A stretch of DNA of 42,334 nt from Bacteroidota bacterium (GTDB taxonomy: Bacteria; Bacteroidota; Bacteroidia; AKYH767-A; OLB10): positions 1 through 42,334 of the forward strand of contig JAHEKC010000014.1 of the NCBI GenBank assembly GCA_024638565.1. Direction: 5' to 3'. Shown one piece after another: positions 16,597-24,745 of this stretch. Made by a program: the position numbers and the translations under genes. The first letter of the stretch is position 1. Every line of letters starts with the position of its first letter. The notes beneath the pieces are model-generated. The model saw only the letters and a list, made by a program, of their open reading frames with translations, was not told the origin of the DNA and searched no databases.

Positions 16597-16678
16597 AGAA
16601 ACCCGGAACCTTCCGGCCCCGGTTGTCCTCCGGACCCCGGAAAAGGATCAGCTTACATTTCGCTGCACCAAAGTGAGT

Positions 16679-16686
16679 TATCTTTG
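16679..16686 (+). promoter_or_regulatory. -7 box TATCTTTG for the membrane protein gene
   Basis: Exact TAnnTTTG match, 26 nt before the ATG at 16713. It supports that start and a leader of about 20 nt. Confidence 0.5.
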
Positions 16687-16712
16687 TCTCTGCCAGAGAT
16701 TCGGTTTATACC

Positions 16713-17720
16713 ATGCAAGCCCTCTCCCTCGAACGTGTCAACCATATCAACATCGGTCTGATGCTGTTTTCATGTGTGGCCGCGTTTATCGTTCCATTCG
16801 AATTGTTTCTTTTCGCCTATGCGGTCCTGGGGCCGTTGCACTACCTGACGGAAATTTCATGGCTGCACGACAGGAGTTATTTTACCAGGGGCAAACATGA
16901 CTACATGTACCTGGTGGGCATTGGCATACTGTTGATGGCTTCCCAGTACTGGTCACGCATGCACCACCTCAGCAACGGCATGATCTACCTCGCGTTCCTG
17001 AGTGCATTGGTGCTGATACTGGTCAGGAACAACGTACTGAAGATATTCGGCATCCTGCTTATACTGGCCACCTACAAGATCGCTGATAACTTCCTCATTT
17101 TCTTTTCCGTTTTCCTGCCTACCCTCATCCATGTATTTGTATTTACAGGATGCTTTATTCTTTTCGGCGCACTGAAAAGCCGCAGCAAGTCCGGCATGTG
17201 GTCTTTCGCTGTATTTCTCCTCTGCCCGTTGTCGTTTTTTCTCCTGTTCACTGACCAGGCATTCATTGACATCACCGCCTACGGCAGGGAGGCCTATGAG
17301 AAGTTCCATACGCTCAATTACTATACCCTGAGCATCTTTTTCAATGAGCAGTTTGCCAATGAAGGTGAAATCGCCAGCAAGATCTATCACTCCCAGGCAG
17401 GCCTTATGATCATGCGGTTCATCGCCTTTGCCTACATGTATCATTACCTCAATTGGTTTTCCAAGACCTCCGTCATCAAATGGCATGAAGTACCCAGGGC
17501 CAGGCTTTTGTTCGTGGTGGGAATCTGGATCCTTTCCGTGGTGCTGTACAGCGTTGATTACGCCCTGGGATTCGAATGGCTGTTCTTCCTCAGCTTCCTG
17601 CATGTATTCCTGGAATTCCCTCTCAACCATCTATCCTTTATTGGAATAGGCAAAGAGATAAGGGGCATTGTGCGCTCCGGTTCCTTTGCACCGTCATCCT
17701 CATCCAGGGCCGGTAAGTAG
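16713..17720 (+). CDS. Unrecognised polytopic membrane protein with conserved-looking histidine motifs
   Basis: A 335-aa protein with roughly nine hydrophobic segments, not recognised. The first pair of helices is followed by GPLHYLTEISWLHDRSYF (about 40-57), an unusual cluster with His43 and His52 flanking acidic and aromatic residues. Further histidines lie near membrane boundaries: MYHYLNWF (near residue 243), IKWHEVPR (near 256) and FLHVFLEFPLNHLSF close to the C-terminus. Several membrane-bound metal enzymes use such histidine sets (fatty acid hydroxylase-like, Brp/Blh-like), but I cannot place it in a named family. The C-terminus is a Ser-rich tail. It is followed by lysS with its own promoter and preceded by a divergent isomerase, so context gives no function. 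Confidence 0.8.
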   Translation: MQALSLERVNHINIGLMLFSCVAAFIVPFELFLFAYAVLGPLHYLTEISWLHDRSYFTRGKHDYMYLVGIGILLMASQYWSRMHHLSNGMIYLAFLSALVLILVRNNVLKIFGILLILATYKIADNFLIFFSVFLPTLIHVFVFTGCFILFGALKSRSKSGMWSFAVFLLCPLSFFLLFTDQAFIDITAYGREAYEKFHTLNYYTLSIFFNEQFANEGEIASKIYHSQAGLMIMRFIAFAYMYHYLNWFSKTSVIKWHEVPRARLLFVVGIWILSVVLYSVDYALGFEWLFFLSFLHVFLEFPLNHLSFIGIGKEIRGIVRSGSFAPSSSSRAGK

Positions 17721-17741
17721 GTTTTCCGTTACCTGAACGAT

Positions 17742-17749
17742 TATATTTG
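17742..17749 (+). promoter_or_regulatory. -7 box TATATTTG for lysS
   Basis: Exact TAnnTTTG followed by C, 17 nt upstream of the lysS ATG. The predicted leader is about 10 nt. Confidence 0.5.
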
Positions 17750-17766
17750 CGATCCATTTCAGACGC

Positions 17767-19290
17767 ATGTCCACACATTTTTCGGAACAGGAGCTTCTGC
17801 GGCGCGAGAAGCTGAAAGAATTCAAGGCCCTGGGTATCAACCCCTACCCGCCTGAGAGCTGGGAAATCACCAGCAATGCATCCGTCATCCATTCACAATT
17901 CGATCAGCTGAATGCCGAAACGGGTTCCGGCAAGATCCTTTCGCTGGCCGGGCGGATCATGGGCGTCCGGGACATGGGCAAGGCTTCGTTTGCCGTGTTG
18001 CAGGATGACCATGGAAAGGTCCAGCTATATGTAAGGCGCGATGACATCTGCCCGGGTGAGGACAAGGCTCTTTACGACCAGGTTTGGAAAAAACTGCTCG
18101 ACATCGGCGACATCATCGGTATCCGGGGGTTCGTTTTTAAAACGAAAAAAGGCGAGATCTCCGTCCATGTGAAGGAGCTGAAACTACTCGCCAAATCGCT
18201 CAAACCGCTGCCCGTGGTGAAGGAGAAGGAAGGAGAGGTGTTCGACGAGGTGACCGATCCGGAATTCAGGTACCGGCAACGGTATGCCGACATGGTGATC
18301 AACCCGCACGTGCGGGAAGTGTTCGTCAAGCGCACCCGCATGATGGACTCCATCCGTTCCTTCCTGAACGGCCACGGGGCGCTGGAGGTGGAAACACCCG
18401 TTCTGCAGAATATTCCCGGAGGGGCTGCTGCCAGGCCGTTCGTCACGCACCATAACGCGCTCGACATCCCGTTTTACCTGCGTATCGCCAACGAACTTTA
18501 CCTTAAGCGACTGGTGGTTGGCGGCTTCAACTGGGTATATGAGTTCAGCCGGAATTTCCGCAACGAGGGCATGGACAGAACCCACAACCCCGAATTCACC
18601 GTCCTGGAGTTCTATACCGCATACAAGGATTACCTGTGGATGATGGATACCACGGAGGCGCTGTTCGAGAAGATGGCGCTGGACGTGAACGGCACTACGG
18701 ACCTGAAGGCAGGGGAGCGTACCGTCAGCCTGAAGCCGCCCTACAAACGCATTTCCATTTGCGATGCCATTGCGGAACACACCGGATTCGATGTCGTGGC
18801 AATGGATGAGGCCGCGTTGCGGGATGTATGCCGGCAGCTCAAGGTACCCGTGGATAACACGATGGGGCGCGGTAAACTCATCGACGAGATCTTTGGCGAA
18901 TGCTGCGAGGACAAGTACATCCAGCCCACCTTCATCACAGACCACCCCATCGAGATGAGCCCGCTTACGAAGAAGCACCGCAGCCAGGCCGGGCTCGTGG
19001 AACGCTTCGAGCTGGTCATCAACGGTAAGGAAATCGCCAATGCCTACAGCGAGCTCAATGATCCCGTTGATCAGCGAGAAAGGTTCGAAGAGCAGCTCAT
19101 GCTGAAGGAGCGGGGTGACGAAGAAGCCATGTTCATTGATTACGATTTCCTGCGTGCCCTTGAATACGGCATGCCGCCGGCCTCAGGCATCGGCATCGGT
19201 ATTGACCGCGTTTGCATGCTGCTGACCGGCCAGCCTTCCATCCAGGATGTGCTTTTCTTCCCGCAAATGCGGCCGGAACACAGGGAGTAG
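17767..19290 (+). CDS. lysS: Lysyl-tRNA synthetase, class II
   Basis: A 507-aa enzyme that charges tRNA-Lys with lysine. The N-terminal anticodon-binding OB fold spans about 57-145 and the class II catalytic domain about 165-507. Motif 2 is FRNEGMDRTHNPEFT (264-278) and motif 3 is GIGIGIDR (474-481). NGKEIANAYSELNDP, the usual ATP/lysine-site segment, lies at about 417-431. Length and ends (RPEHRE) are normal. No paralogue features (missing OB fold or PoxA-type truncation) are present. Confidence 0.97.
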   Translation: MSTHFSEQELLRREKLKEFKALGINPYPPESWEITSNASVIHSQFDQLNAETGSGKILSLAGRIMGVRDMGKASFAVLQDDHGKVQLYVRRDDICPGEDKALYDQVWKKLLDIGDIIGIRGFVFKTKKGEISVHVKELKLLAKSLKPLPVVKEKEGEVFDEVTDPEFRYRQRYADMVINPHVREVFVKRTRMMDSIRSFLNGHGALEVETPVLQNIPGGAAARPFVTHHNALDIPFYLRIANELYLKRLVVGGFNWVYEFSRNFRNEGMDRTHNPEFTVLEFYTAYKDYLWMMDTTEALFEKMALDVNGTTDLKAGERTVSLKPPYKRISICDAIAEHTGFDVVAMDEAALRDVCRQLKVPVDNTMGRGKLIDEIFGECCEDKYIQPTFITDHPIEMSPLTKKHRSQAGLVERFELVINGKEIANAYSELNDPVDQRERFEEQLMLKERGDEEAMFIDYDFLRALEYGMPPASGIGIGIDRVCMLLTGQPSIQDVLFFPQMRPEHRE

Positions 19291-19410
19291 ATTTTCTATT
19301 ATTTGAGCAATGTCAGCATGCCGGGCATTGCCAGCTTTTAAATGCAAGGGGCAATAGGCAGCGGCAGTTGCCGTCAGTTGTAACCATGAGAAGGTTTGCA
19401 TCACCGGATC

Positions 19411-19430
19411 TTTCACATCAATATGTGAAA
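19411..19430. repeat. Perfect 20-bp inverted repeat upstream of the VOC gene
   Basis: TTTCACAT, a 4-nt spacer CAAT, then ATGTGAAA. It lies in the 190-bp gap between lysS and the VOC gene, ending 50 nt before the VOC start. There is no T tract after it on either strand, so a transcription-factor site is as likely as an RNA hairpin. Confidence 0.55.
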
Positions 19431-19480
19431 ATCACTGGCCGGAAATTCTATTCATTTGAGTTCACTAAAAACACAACCCT

Positions 19481-19864
19481 ATGGACAGTAAAGTCAATTC
19501 TATCAACTGGTTCGAAATCCCGGTAGCCGATTTCGGACGGGCAACGGCCTTTTATGAAACCGTATTCGGCATCAAGCTCGAGGAGAGCGACATGATGGGC
19601 ATGAAGATGGGATTCTTCCCCTATGCACCTGAGAGCGGGAAGGTATCCGGCGCCATTGTCCACGGCCCCATGCACAAACCCGGTGCTGACGGCGCCATCA
19701 TTTATCTTAACGGCAACCCGGACCTGTCCGTGGCGCTCGGGAAGGTCGAGGACGCGGGTGGCAAGATCATGATGCCCAAGACGCAGATCACGCCCGAGAT
19801 CGGTCATATGGCCTTCTTTACCGATTCGGAAGGCAACCGGCTGGCCCTGCATTCCCAGGAATAA
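19481..19864 (+). CDS. VOC-superfamily protein (glyoxalase/bleomycin-resistance fold)
   Basis: A 127-aa single-domain protein. SINWFEIPVADFGRATAFYETVFG opens the first beta-alpha-beta-beta-beta module, and the second runs from about residue 66 (GADGAIIYLNGN) to the end (GHMAFFTDSEGNRLALHS). Members bind a metal or small molecule and include glyoxalases, dioxygenases and resistance proteins. The sequence does not reveal a substrate. The gene appears to be transcribed alone, convergent to the DinB-like gene, with a palindrome 50 nt upstream of its start that could serve regulation. Confidence 0.85.
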   Translation: MDSKVNSINWFEIPVADFGRATAFYETVFGIKLEESDMMGMKMGFFPYAPESGKVSGAIVHGPMHKPGADGAIIYLNGNPDLSVALGKVEDAGGKIMMPKTQITPEIGHMAFFTDSEGNRLALHSQE

Positions 19865-19923
19865 TTAGCCTTCAGCCTGAAGCTTGGGCAAATTCAATTG
19901 TTGAAGGTGTAGTGATTAAAGTT

Positions 19924-19940
19924 GAGGATGGATTATCCTC
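19924..19940. terminator. Hairpin between convergent VOC and DinB-like genes
   Basis: GAGGAT and ATCCTC are separated by 5 nt. It sits in the 113-bp gap between two convergent stops. The T content after it on the plus strand is poor, so termination is only suggested by position. Confidence 0.25.
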
Positions 19941-19977
19941 TTCAAACATTTCAACTTACCAACAAGCCTTTTCCAGG

Positions 19978-20496
19978 CTACCAGGGTTGTGCCCGGATCA
20001 GGGCCCGGATGGACGCCAGGTGGTGATCATCATGCTCAGCGGTGAAATAGGCCATGTCGCAGGGCCGCATCCGAACCTGCAGCCGCGGGTGCATGGCTTC
20101 GAATTGCTGTGTTTCATCGTCAAGCTGTTCCAGCCGATCGACAAAACGCAGCCTTACCTCTCGAAACTGCGTGAGGATTTCTCCCAGGTGACGTTTGTTG
20201 TGATAAGCGGCATTCGTCCGGGCATTTGACATGTCCGCAGCCCGCAGGACAGTACTGCGGAGGATAAAGTCGTTGATACGCCCGTCATGCAGATCTTCCA
20301 GGTCCACCAGGTGCCCTACATGCTCCTGGATACTCCACGCTGTGCCGGTTTTGTGTATAAGCTGCTCCGTGGTCAGCGGTGACGTGCACTCCACCAGCCT
20401 GGCATGGGTACCCAGCAGGCGTGTCAGGATATTGGGCATCCACCCTTCCGGCATGTTGAAAAGGAAGCTGCGTTCTGTCCATTTGGTGCGTTCCAT
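19978..20496 (-). CDS. DinB-like metal-dependent protein
   Basis: A 172-aa protein from the ATG at 20496 (MERTKWTERSF); a longer frame upstream would overlap lptB. It is predicted to be a four-helix DinB-fold protein. Histidines that would form the metal site are in WSIQEHVGHLVDLE and AEHDDHHLASI. The family includes mycothiol- and bacillithiol-type transferases and many uncharacterised proteins. The gene starts 40 bp after the lptB stop on the same strand, so both may share a transcript. No substrate can be inferred. Confidence 0.8.
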   Translation of the reverse strand: MERTKWTERSFLFNMPEGWMPNILTRLLGTHARLVECTSPLTTEQLIHKTGTAWSIQEHVGHLVDLEDLHDGRINDFILRSTVLRAADMSNARTNAAYHNKRHLGEILTQFREVRLRFVDRLEQLDDETQQFEAMHPRLQVRMRPCDMAYFTAEHDDHHLASIRALIRAQPW

Positions 20497-20536
20497 GCCT
20501 AAAAAATAATGAAACGGCCGGAAATGCCGTTCCGGG

Positions 20537-21262
20537 TCATTCGCGCAGCGTGAATTTCTTCCCCAGGTAAAGACGCCTGACCTCCTCGTCCTCGGAAAGC
20601 TCCCTGGCGGTGCCGTCCTTAAGAATCCTGCCTTCATACAGGAGGTAGGCACGATCTGTAATGCTTAGTGTCTCGTGCACATTATGGTCGGTAATGAGGA
20701 TCCCGATGTTCTTTTCTTTCAGCCTGGAAACGATATGCTGGATATCCTCCACGGCAATGGGATCCACACCGGCAAACGGCTCATCCAGCAGGATGAAATG
20801 CGGGTTGGTGGCCAGGGCCCGCGCGATTTCGGTCCTGCGCCGCTCACCGCCTGAAAGAAGATCACCGCGCGAACGCCTGACACGGCTCAGTCCGAATTCC
20901 CCGATCAGCGATTCCAGTTTTTCTTCCCGTGCCTTCCTGTCGGGTTGTGTCATTTCAAGCACGGCCATGATGTTGTCTTCCACGCTGAGTTTCCTGAATA
21001 CCGAAGCTTCCTGTGCCAGGTAACCGATGCCAAGCCGGGCCCGTTTATACATCGGCTCTTTTGTGATCTCGCGGTCATCGAGAAAAATCCGGCCTTCCAG
21101 CGGGCGGATAAGACCCACGATCATGTAAAAGGTGGTGGTCTTGCCGGCACCATTGGGGCCCAGCAGTCCAACGATCTCTCCCCGGTCCACATGCACGGAG
21201 ACGTGATCGACTACTTTTCGGCGTCGGTAGGACTTGACCAGGTTCTCGGATCGCAGGCGCAT
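20537..21262 (-). CDS. lptB: Lipopolysaccharide export ATP-binding protein LptB
   Basis: A 241-aa ABC ATPase, the usual length for LptB, from the ATG at 21262 ([12 protein letters not shown]). It powers extraction of lipopolysaccharide from the inner membrane with LptF/LptG and delivery to the LptA bridge. Visible motifs are Walker [10 protein letters not shown], the Q-loop region [17 protein letters not shown], the signature [16 protein letters not shown], Walker [14 protein letters not shown] and the H-loop ITDHNV. The FAGVDP and YLAQE pieces distinguish LptB from branched-chain amino-acid ATPases. LptF/G and LptC are not in the window. It follows the DUF5686 gene by 65 bp on the same strand. 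Confidence 0.95.
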   Translation of the reverse strand: MRLRSENLVKSYRRRKVVDHVSVHVDRGEIVGLLGPNGAGKTTTFYMIVGLIRPLEGRIFLDDREITKEPMYKRARLGIGYLAQEASVFRKLSVEDNIMAVLEMTQPDRKAREEKLESLIGEFGLSRVRRSRGDLLSGGERRRTEIARALATNPHFILLDEPFAGVDPIAVEDIQHIVSRLKEKNIGILITDHNVHETLSITDRAYLLYEGRILKDGTARELSEDEEVRRLYLGKKFTLRE

Positions 21263-21327
21263 GGATGATAAATGATGAGCGTACCACGTGACGACCAGGT
21301 GGCACCGCCCAAATTTCGCCAATTAAT

Positions 21328-23784
21328 TCAGAATAACAGTTGTGCGCTAACCCGCACGCCGAAGCCTGGTTTATCAGGGTCAAGGTAGGTGAGCCGCCAA
21401 ACGCCGTCCACCCGGAAAAACCGCAGGATGTTCTCAAGGCCCACGCCGGCCTCGACATACGGGGTGAGATCCACCAGGTCCAGGCGTGAAGGGTCTTCAA
21501 GGATGTTCTTGTTGCCATCCGATATTTTTCCGAACAATATTCGACCCGTGACCACCTCCCGCCAGTCGAGCATCCGCAGCAGCGGCAGCCTGCGCCACAA
21601 ATACCCGTCAAGATGATGCTCCACCTTTCCCAGGACATACCTGTCCGTGATGAATTCGTAATGGAACATCAAATTAAATGCCGTGTAGTCATACAGCCGG
21701 GTTTCGTTTCCCCGGTGAATGTACAGCAGCGGATAGGGTACCTCGCCCCATACATTACCGGCCTCGGCGAGGTAATTAAGGTGTCCGAACGGAAAAACGT
21801 TTAGCCTGTGCGTCACCCGGGCCGCCAGCTTGAAATAATTATGGCTTCCGCCCAGGAATCCATCCAGGCCTCTGATCATATTCAGGTGAAACACCGGGAA
21901 ATCGGTTCCCAGCGTGATCCTTCTGTCCTTTCGCTCCAGGACCCGTTCCCGGAAGCTGTACCGGAGATTGAGCCATACCTCGGACAAATGCAGGTCGTCA
22001 CTCGTTTCGGTAAAACTGTCATCCCGGAAATATGAATAGGAAATGGATTCGGGCCTGTAGTGGTTGTTCAGGTACTGCAGGCGGGCTGACAAACCCCACC
22101 TGAATTTCGTCTCAAGGAAAAATTTATGTCCCCTTAGTTCGGCCAACTCATCCGTTGGATTGCGCCTGAACAGCACGACTATGAATCCTTCGTCCTTGAA
22201 GGTCGATTCATGGAGGCCCGGTTGCACCAGGTCCTCGGTGTAATGGTATCCGATCGCTGTAACCGGCTTCTTCCGCAGCTTATAGCGCAGGCCTGACATG
22301 AACTTGAAACGTTGGTCACGGAACCCGTATGCACCGTATCCCTCTAAGCGCCACCGCTCATGAAACTTGTCATTTGTCCGGCCGCCAAGCCGCAGCCTGT
22401 ACCCCTCCACTTCGTTTTCCGACAACAGGTGATAATAGGGACCGATGTCCACCTTCCCCACGGGTACATGTCCGGTCACAGCCACCACCGCGGACGCCAC
22501 GTAAACCTGGAAAGCCGGCATGGTTTTAAGCGTGTCGACGAGTCCGAAGATCCGCGCTTCACGTGGCGACAGGTATTCGCATCGGTGATACTCCCAGTAC
22601 TGGTCAGGCTGCTCAAATGCCTCCGGCTCAATCTTAATATAAGAGTGAGCCGCAAACACCGAATCGCCGGGGTTCTCATTAAAAACCTGGTTCGAATACC
22701 ACCTGGACTTCCGCGCGGAAACATGCATGCCCCGCTGCTTCCTTGAAAACCGGACAACCAGTTGCTCATGATCTGCCACCCACCTGAGATCCTCCATGCA
22801 CCTGAATACCTTCACGTATGCCAGGTTTTCGATAAAATTCACCCGGGAAGATTTGTCCAGCGTAAGCGTGATGCGCTGGAGGGCAAAAGTGGTGTCGTGA
22901 AACCAGACGCTGCCATTAAATGCCAGGGCAAACCTGTTCCGGGGCATGAATTCAATCTTGTAGCACCAGCGACCCTCGATGTCTGCGCTGTCAGTGAAAA
23001 CGTACGTGTATTGACGAATCCCTTCGGCCGACAACGGGCTGATAAAACTTTTCCCGAATATGTTTATGTACTCATCGTACACCTCCACATTCCTGTAGAT
23101 ATCCTTCAGGAGCTGGATCAGAACCAGGTTTTCGACACCGGCGGAACGGCTGGCACGCACCAGTTCCACCTTACGTGCCGGCTTGAGCCTGTAATACACA
23201 TCAGAGACGGATTCAGTAAAGAAGAACGGAAGTGATGGGCTTGTGTTGCTTGCCACGGTATCCCCGTCCTCGAACAGGTTGCCGAAAGGCCGCAGGATTC
23301 GTTTCTTCCTGACATCCTCGTTAATGTCATTAAGGTCCAGTTGCATTTTTTCATATGCTCGGTACGTGTAATAATCGTGCAGCACCGGGTTGTTCTTTGC
23401 CCTGTTTCCAAAAATCTTCCGGATAAAACTTTCCGCAGCAGCGGTACCGGCAACCTGGGCCTCGCCTGTCATTTTACCCGCACTGGCAGTCAGCTCAAAC
23501 TTGACGTAGAGCTTTTTTATCTGCCGTACCGGAAGCGTGTCGGGCAGGTACCCCGAATGCATCGCCACGATGTACCGCGCCGATGCATCGACACGGATCA
23601 CGAAGAAACCGTTGTTGTCCGTAAAGGTGAAAATGGTGTCGTTCCCGGTAACGATGTAAGCATATGGCACCGGCTCCTTCGTGAAGCCATCGATGACGCG
23701 GCCTGTCACCTCTACCTGGGCGAAAGCCGTGGCCTGGGCCAGAAAAATCAAACCGGGTATAAGGAAGCGCTTCCGGCCTCTCAT
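21328..23784 (-). CDS. DUF5686 outer-membrane protein with CarboxypepD_reg domain
   Basis: An 818-aa exported protein. A signal peptide (1-22, ending AFAQ) leads into a CarboxypepD_reg-like domain (about 24-100: VTGRVIDGFTKEPVPYAYI). The DUF5686 region follows (about 115-818), with NPVLHDYYTYRAYEKMQLDLNDI near residue 135 and alternating beta strands to the end. The terminal residues (GFGVRVSAQLLF) fit an outer-membrane barrel with an aromatic C-terminus. DUF5686 proteins are widespread in Bacteroidota and of unknown function. The gene is upstream of lptB, and co-transcription with the LPS exporter would suit an envelope role, but that is inference. Confidence 0.88.
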   Translation of the reverse strand: MRGRKRFLIPGLIFLAQATAFAQVEVTGRVIDGFTKEPVPYAYIVTGNDTIFTFTDNNGFFVIRVDASARYIVAMHSGYLPDTLPVRQIKKLYVKFELTASAGKMTGEAQVAGTAAAESFIRKIFGNRAKNNPVLHDYYTYRAYEKMQLDLNDINEDVRKKRILRPFGNLFEDGDTVASNTSPSLPFFFTESVSDVYYRLKPARKVELVRASRSAGVENLVLIQLLKDIYRNVEVYDEYINIFGKSFISPLSAEGIRQYTYVFTDSADIEGRWCYKIEFMPRNRFALAFNGSVWFHDTTFALQRITLTLDKSSRVNFIENLAYVKVFRCMEDLRWVADHEQLVVRFSRKQRGMHVSARKSRWYSNQVFNENPGDSVFAAHSYIKIEPEAFEQPDQYWEYHRCEYLSPREARIFGLVDTLKTMPAFQVYVASAVVAVTGHVPVGKVDIGPYYHLLSENEVEGYRLRLGGRTNDKFHERWRLEGYGAYGFRDQRFKFMSGLRYKLRKKPVTAIGYHYTEDLVQPGLHESTFKDEGFIVVLFRRNPTDELAELRGHKFFLETKFRWGLSARLQYLNNHYRPESISYSYFRDDSFTETSDDLHLSEVWLNLRYSFRERVLERKDRRITLGTDFPVFHLNMIRGLDGFLGGSHNYFKLAARVTHRLNVFPFGHLNYLAEAGNVWGEVPYPLLYIHRGNETRLYDYTAFNLMFHYEFITDRYVLGKVEHHLDGYLWRRLPLLRMLDWREVVTGRILFGKISDGNKNILEDPSRLDLVDLTPYVEAGVGLENILRFFRVDGVWRLTYLDPDKPGFGVRVSAQLLF

Positions 23785-23819
23785 GTCAACAGGTCATGCC
23801 ATGCCGGGTAGACCGGAAT

Positions 23820-23834
23820 CCCGCCGTCGGCGGG
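23820..23834. repeat. GC-rich hairpin in the leader of the DUF5686 gene
   Basis: CCCGCC and GGCGGG separated by 3 nt, a strong 6-bp stem between the -7 box and the start codon of the minus-strand gene. Confidence 0.5.
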
Positions 23835-23853
23835 CTGGTGCCCTGCACTGCGA

Positions 23854-23861
23854 CAAAGGTA
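23854..23861 (-). promoter_or_regulatory. -7 box TACCTTTG for the DUF5686-lptB unit
   Basis: Exact TAnnTTTG on the minus strand, ending 69 nt upstream of the start codon; the leader would hold the GC-rich hairpin at 23820-23834. No TTG at normal spacing. Confidence 0.4.
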
Positions 23862-23901
23862 AATGATTGGGCGGCAAAGCGTCAGGCACCTGACAGGCAA
23901 T

Positions 23902-23934
23902 AAAAAAACCGGCAATTGCTTAAGTTGCCGGTTT
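23902..23934 (-). terminator. Rho-independent terminator of the two-component operon
   Basis: On the minus strand AAACCGGCAA, a 9-nt loop and TTGCCGGTTT form a perfect 10-bp stem whose 3' arm runs into seven consecutive T residues. It lies about 120 nt after the response-regulator stop and ahead of the DUF5686 promoter, separating the two units. A further tight palindrome (GTCAGG/CCTGAC) follows at 23881-23894. Confidence 0.85.
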
Positions 23935-24054
23935 CAGGAATGAAAAGTATAACCTTGCTTGGAAAGTAATTTAAACCTTATAAAAGGCTATACAAAGATG
24001 TGCCCAATTCATGAAACCGGCAATACGTAAAAGGTATGATTTTTTCCGTGTGAA

Positions 24055-24708
24055 CTAGAAGCTGATCCCGGTTCTTCCTGTCTTGTTCAGGGCCTCCACC
24101 CGGTTCTGCACATGCAGTTTTTCATAAATATGATAGATGTGCGTCCTGATGGTATTCACTGATACATAGAGCTTTTCGGCAATTTCCTTGTTCCGGAAAC
24201 CCTGGGCCAGCAGGTCCAGGATCTCATTTTCCCGCTGGGTCAGGGTCTCGCTCTCCGGGATGGGCTTGCTGGCCTGCTGCTGGAAAAAGGAAACCACCTT
24301 TTTGGCGATGGAAACGCTCATGGGAGCGCCACCGTCTATTAGCTGTCTCACGGAATCAATCAGGCTTTCACCGGCCGCCCGCTTGAGGATATAGCCATTG
24401 GCGCCTGCTGACAGGGCCTTGAAAATCTTGTCATCGTCCTCGTATACGGTACACATCATGATATGTGTCTTGGGGTACTTATTCTTGACGATCTTGGTGG
24501 TTGCAATGCCATCCATGCCTGGCAGGTTGATGTCCATCAGGACTACATCGGGTGACTCTTTTTCAAATGCTTCCAGCGCATCCTCCGCCTTGTTAAAGGG
24601 CAGGGCTTCGAATTCGGGTTCACTGTTGATCAGGAATGCCATGCCGTCACGTATGGAGTGATGATCCTCGATGATGGCGATCTTCGTTTTTTTCTCCGCT
24701 TTTCCCAT
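24055..24708 (-). CDS. NarL/FixJ-type response regulator
   Basis: A 217-aa DNA-binding regulator. The receiver domain (about 8-125) has the acidic pair E14/D15, the phospho-acceptor D59 in VVLMDINLPG and the lysine in GYILKRA. A LuxR-type helix-turn-helix (about 152-210) carries LTQRENEILDLLAQG and NKEIAEKLYVSVNTIRTH. Phosphorylation by the histidine kinase 37 bp upstream is the natural inference. Target genes are unknown. A near-consensus box TACCTTTA (24727-24734, minus strand) lies just upstream of the start and may give it an extra promoter. The strong terminator at 23902-23934 ends the unit. Confidence 0.95.
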   Translation of the reverse strand: MGKAEKKTKIAIIEDHHSIRDGMAFLINSEPEFEALPFNKAEDALEAFEKESPDVVLMDINLPGMDGIATTKIVKNKYPKTHIMMCTVYEDDDKIFKALSAGANGYILKRAAGESLIDSVRQLIDGGAPMSVSIAKKVVSFFQQQASKPIPESETLTQRENEILDLLAQGFRNKEIAEKLYVSVNTIRTHIYHIYEKLHVQNRVEALNKTGRTGISF

Positions 24709-24745
24709 GATTTATAGATTTATATATAAAGGTACGGAATTAAGC

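Noticed and set aside
15456-16676. Long plus-strand open frame (~400 codons) opposite the isomerase gene
   Set aside because: It is antisense to a well-supported isomerase with complete catalytic motifs and has no recognisable protein features; GC-rich codons produce such open antisense frames.
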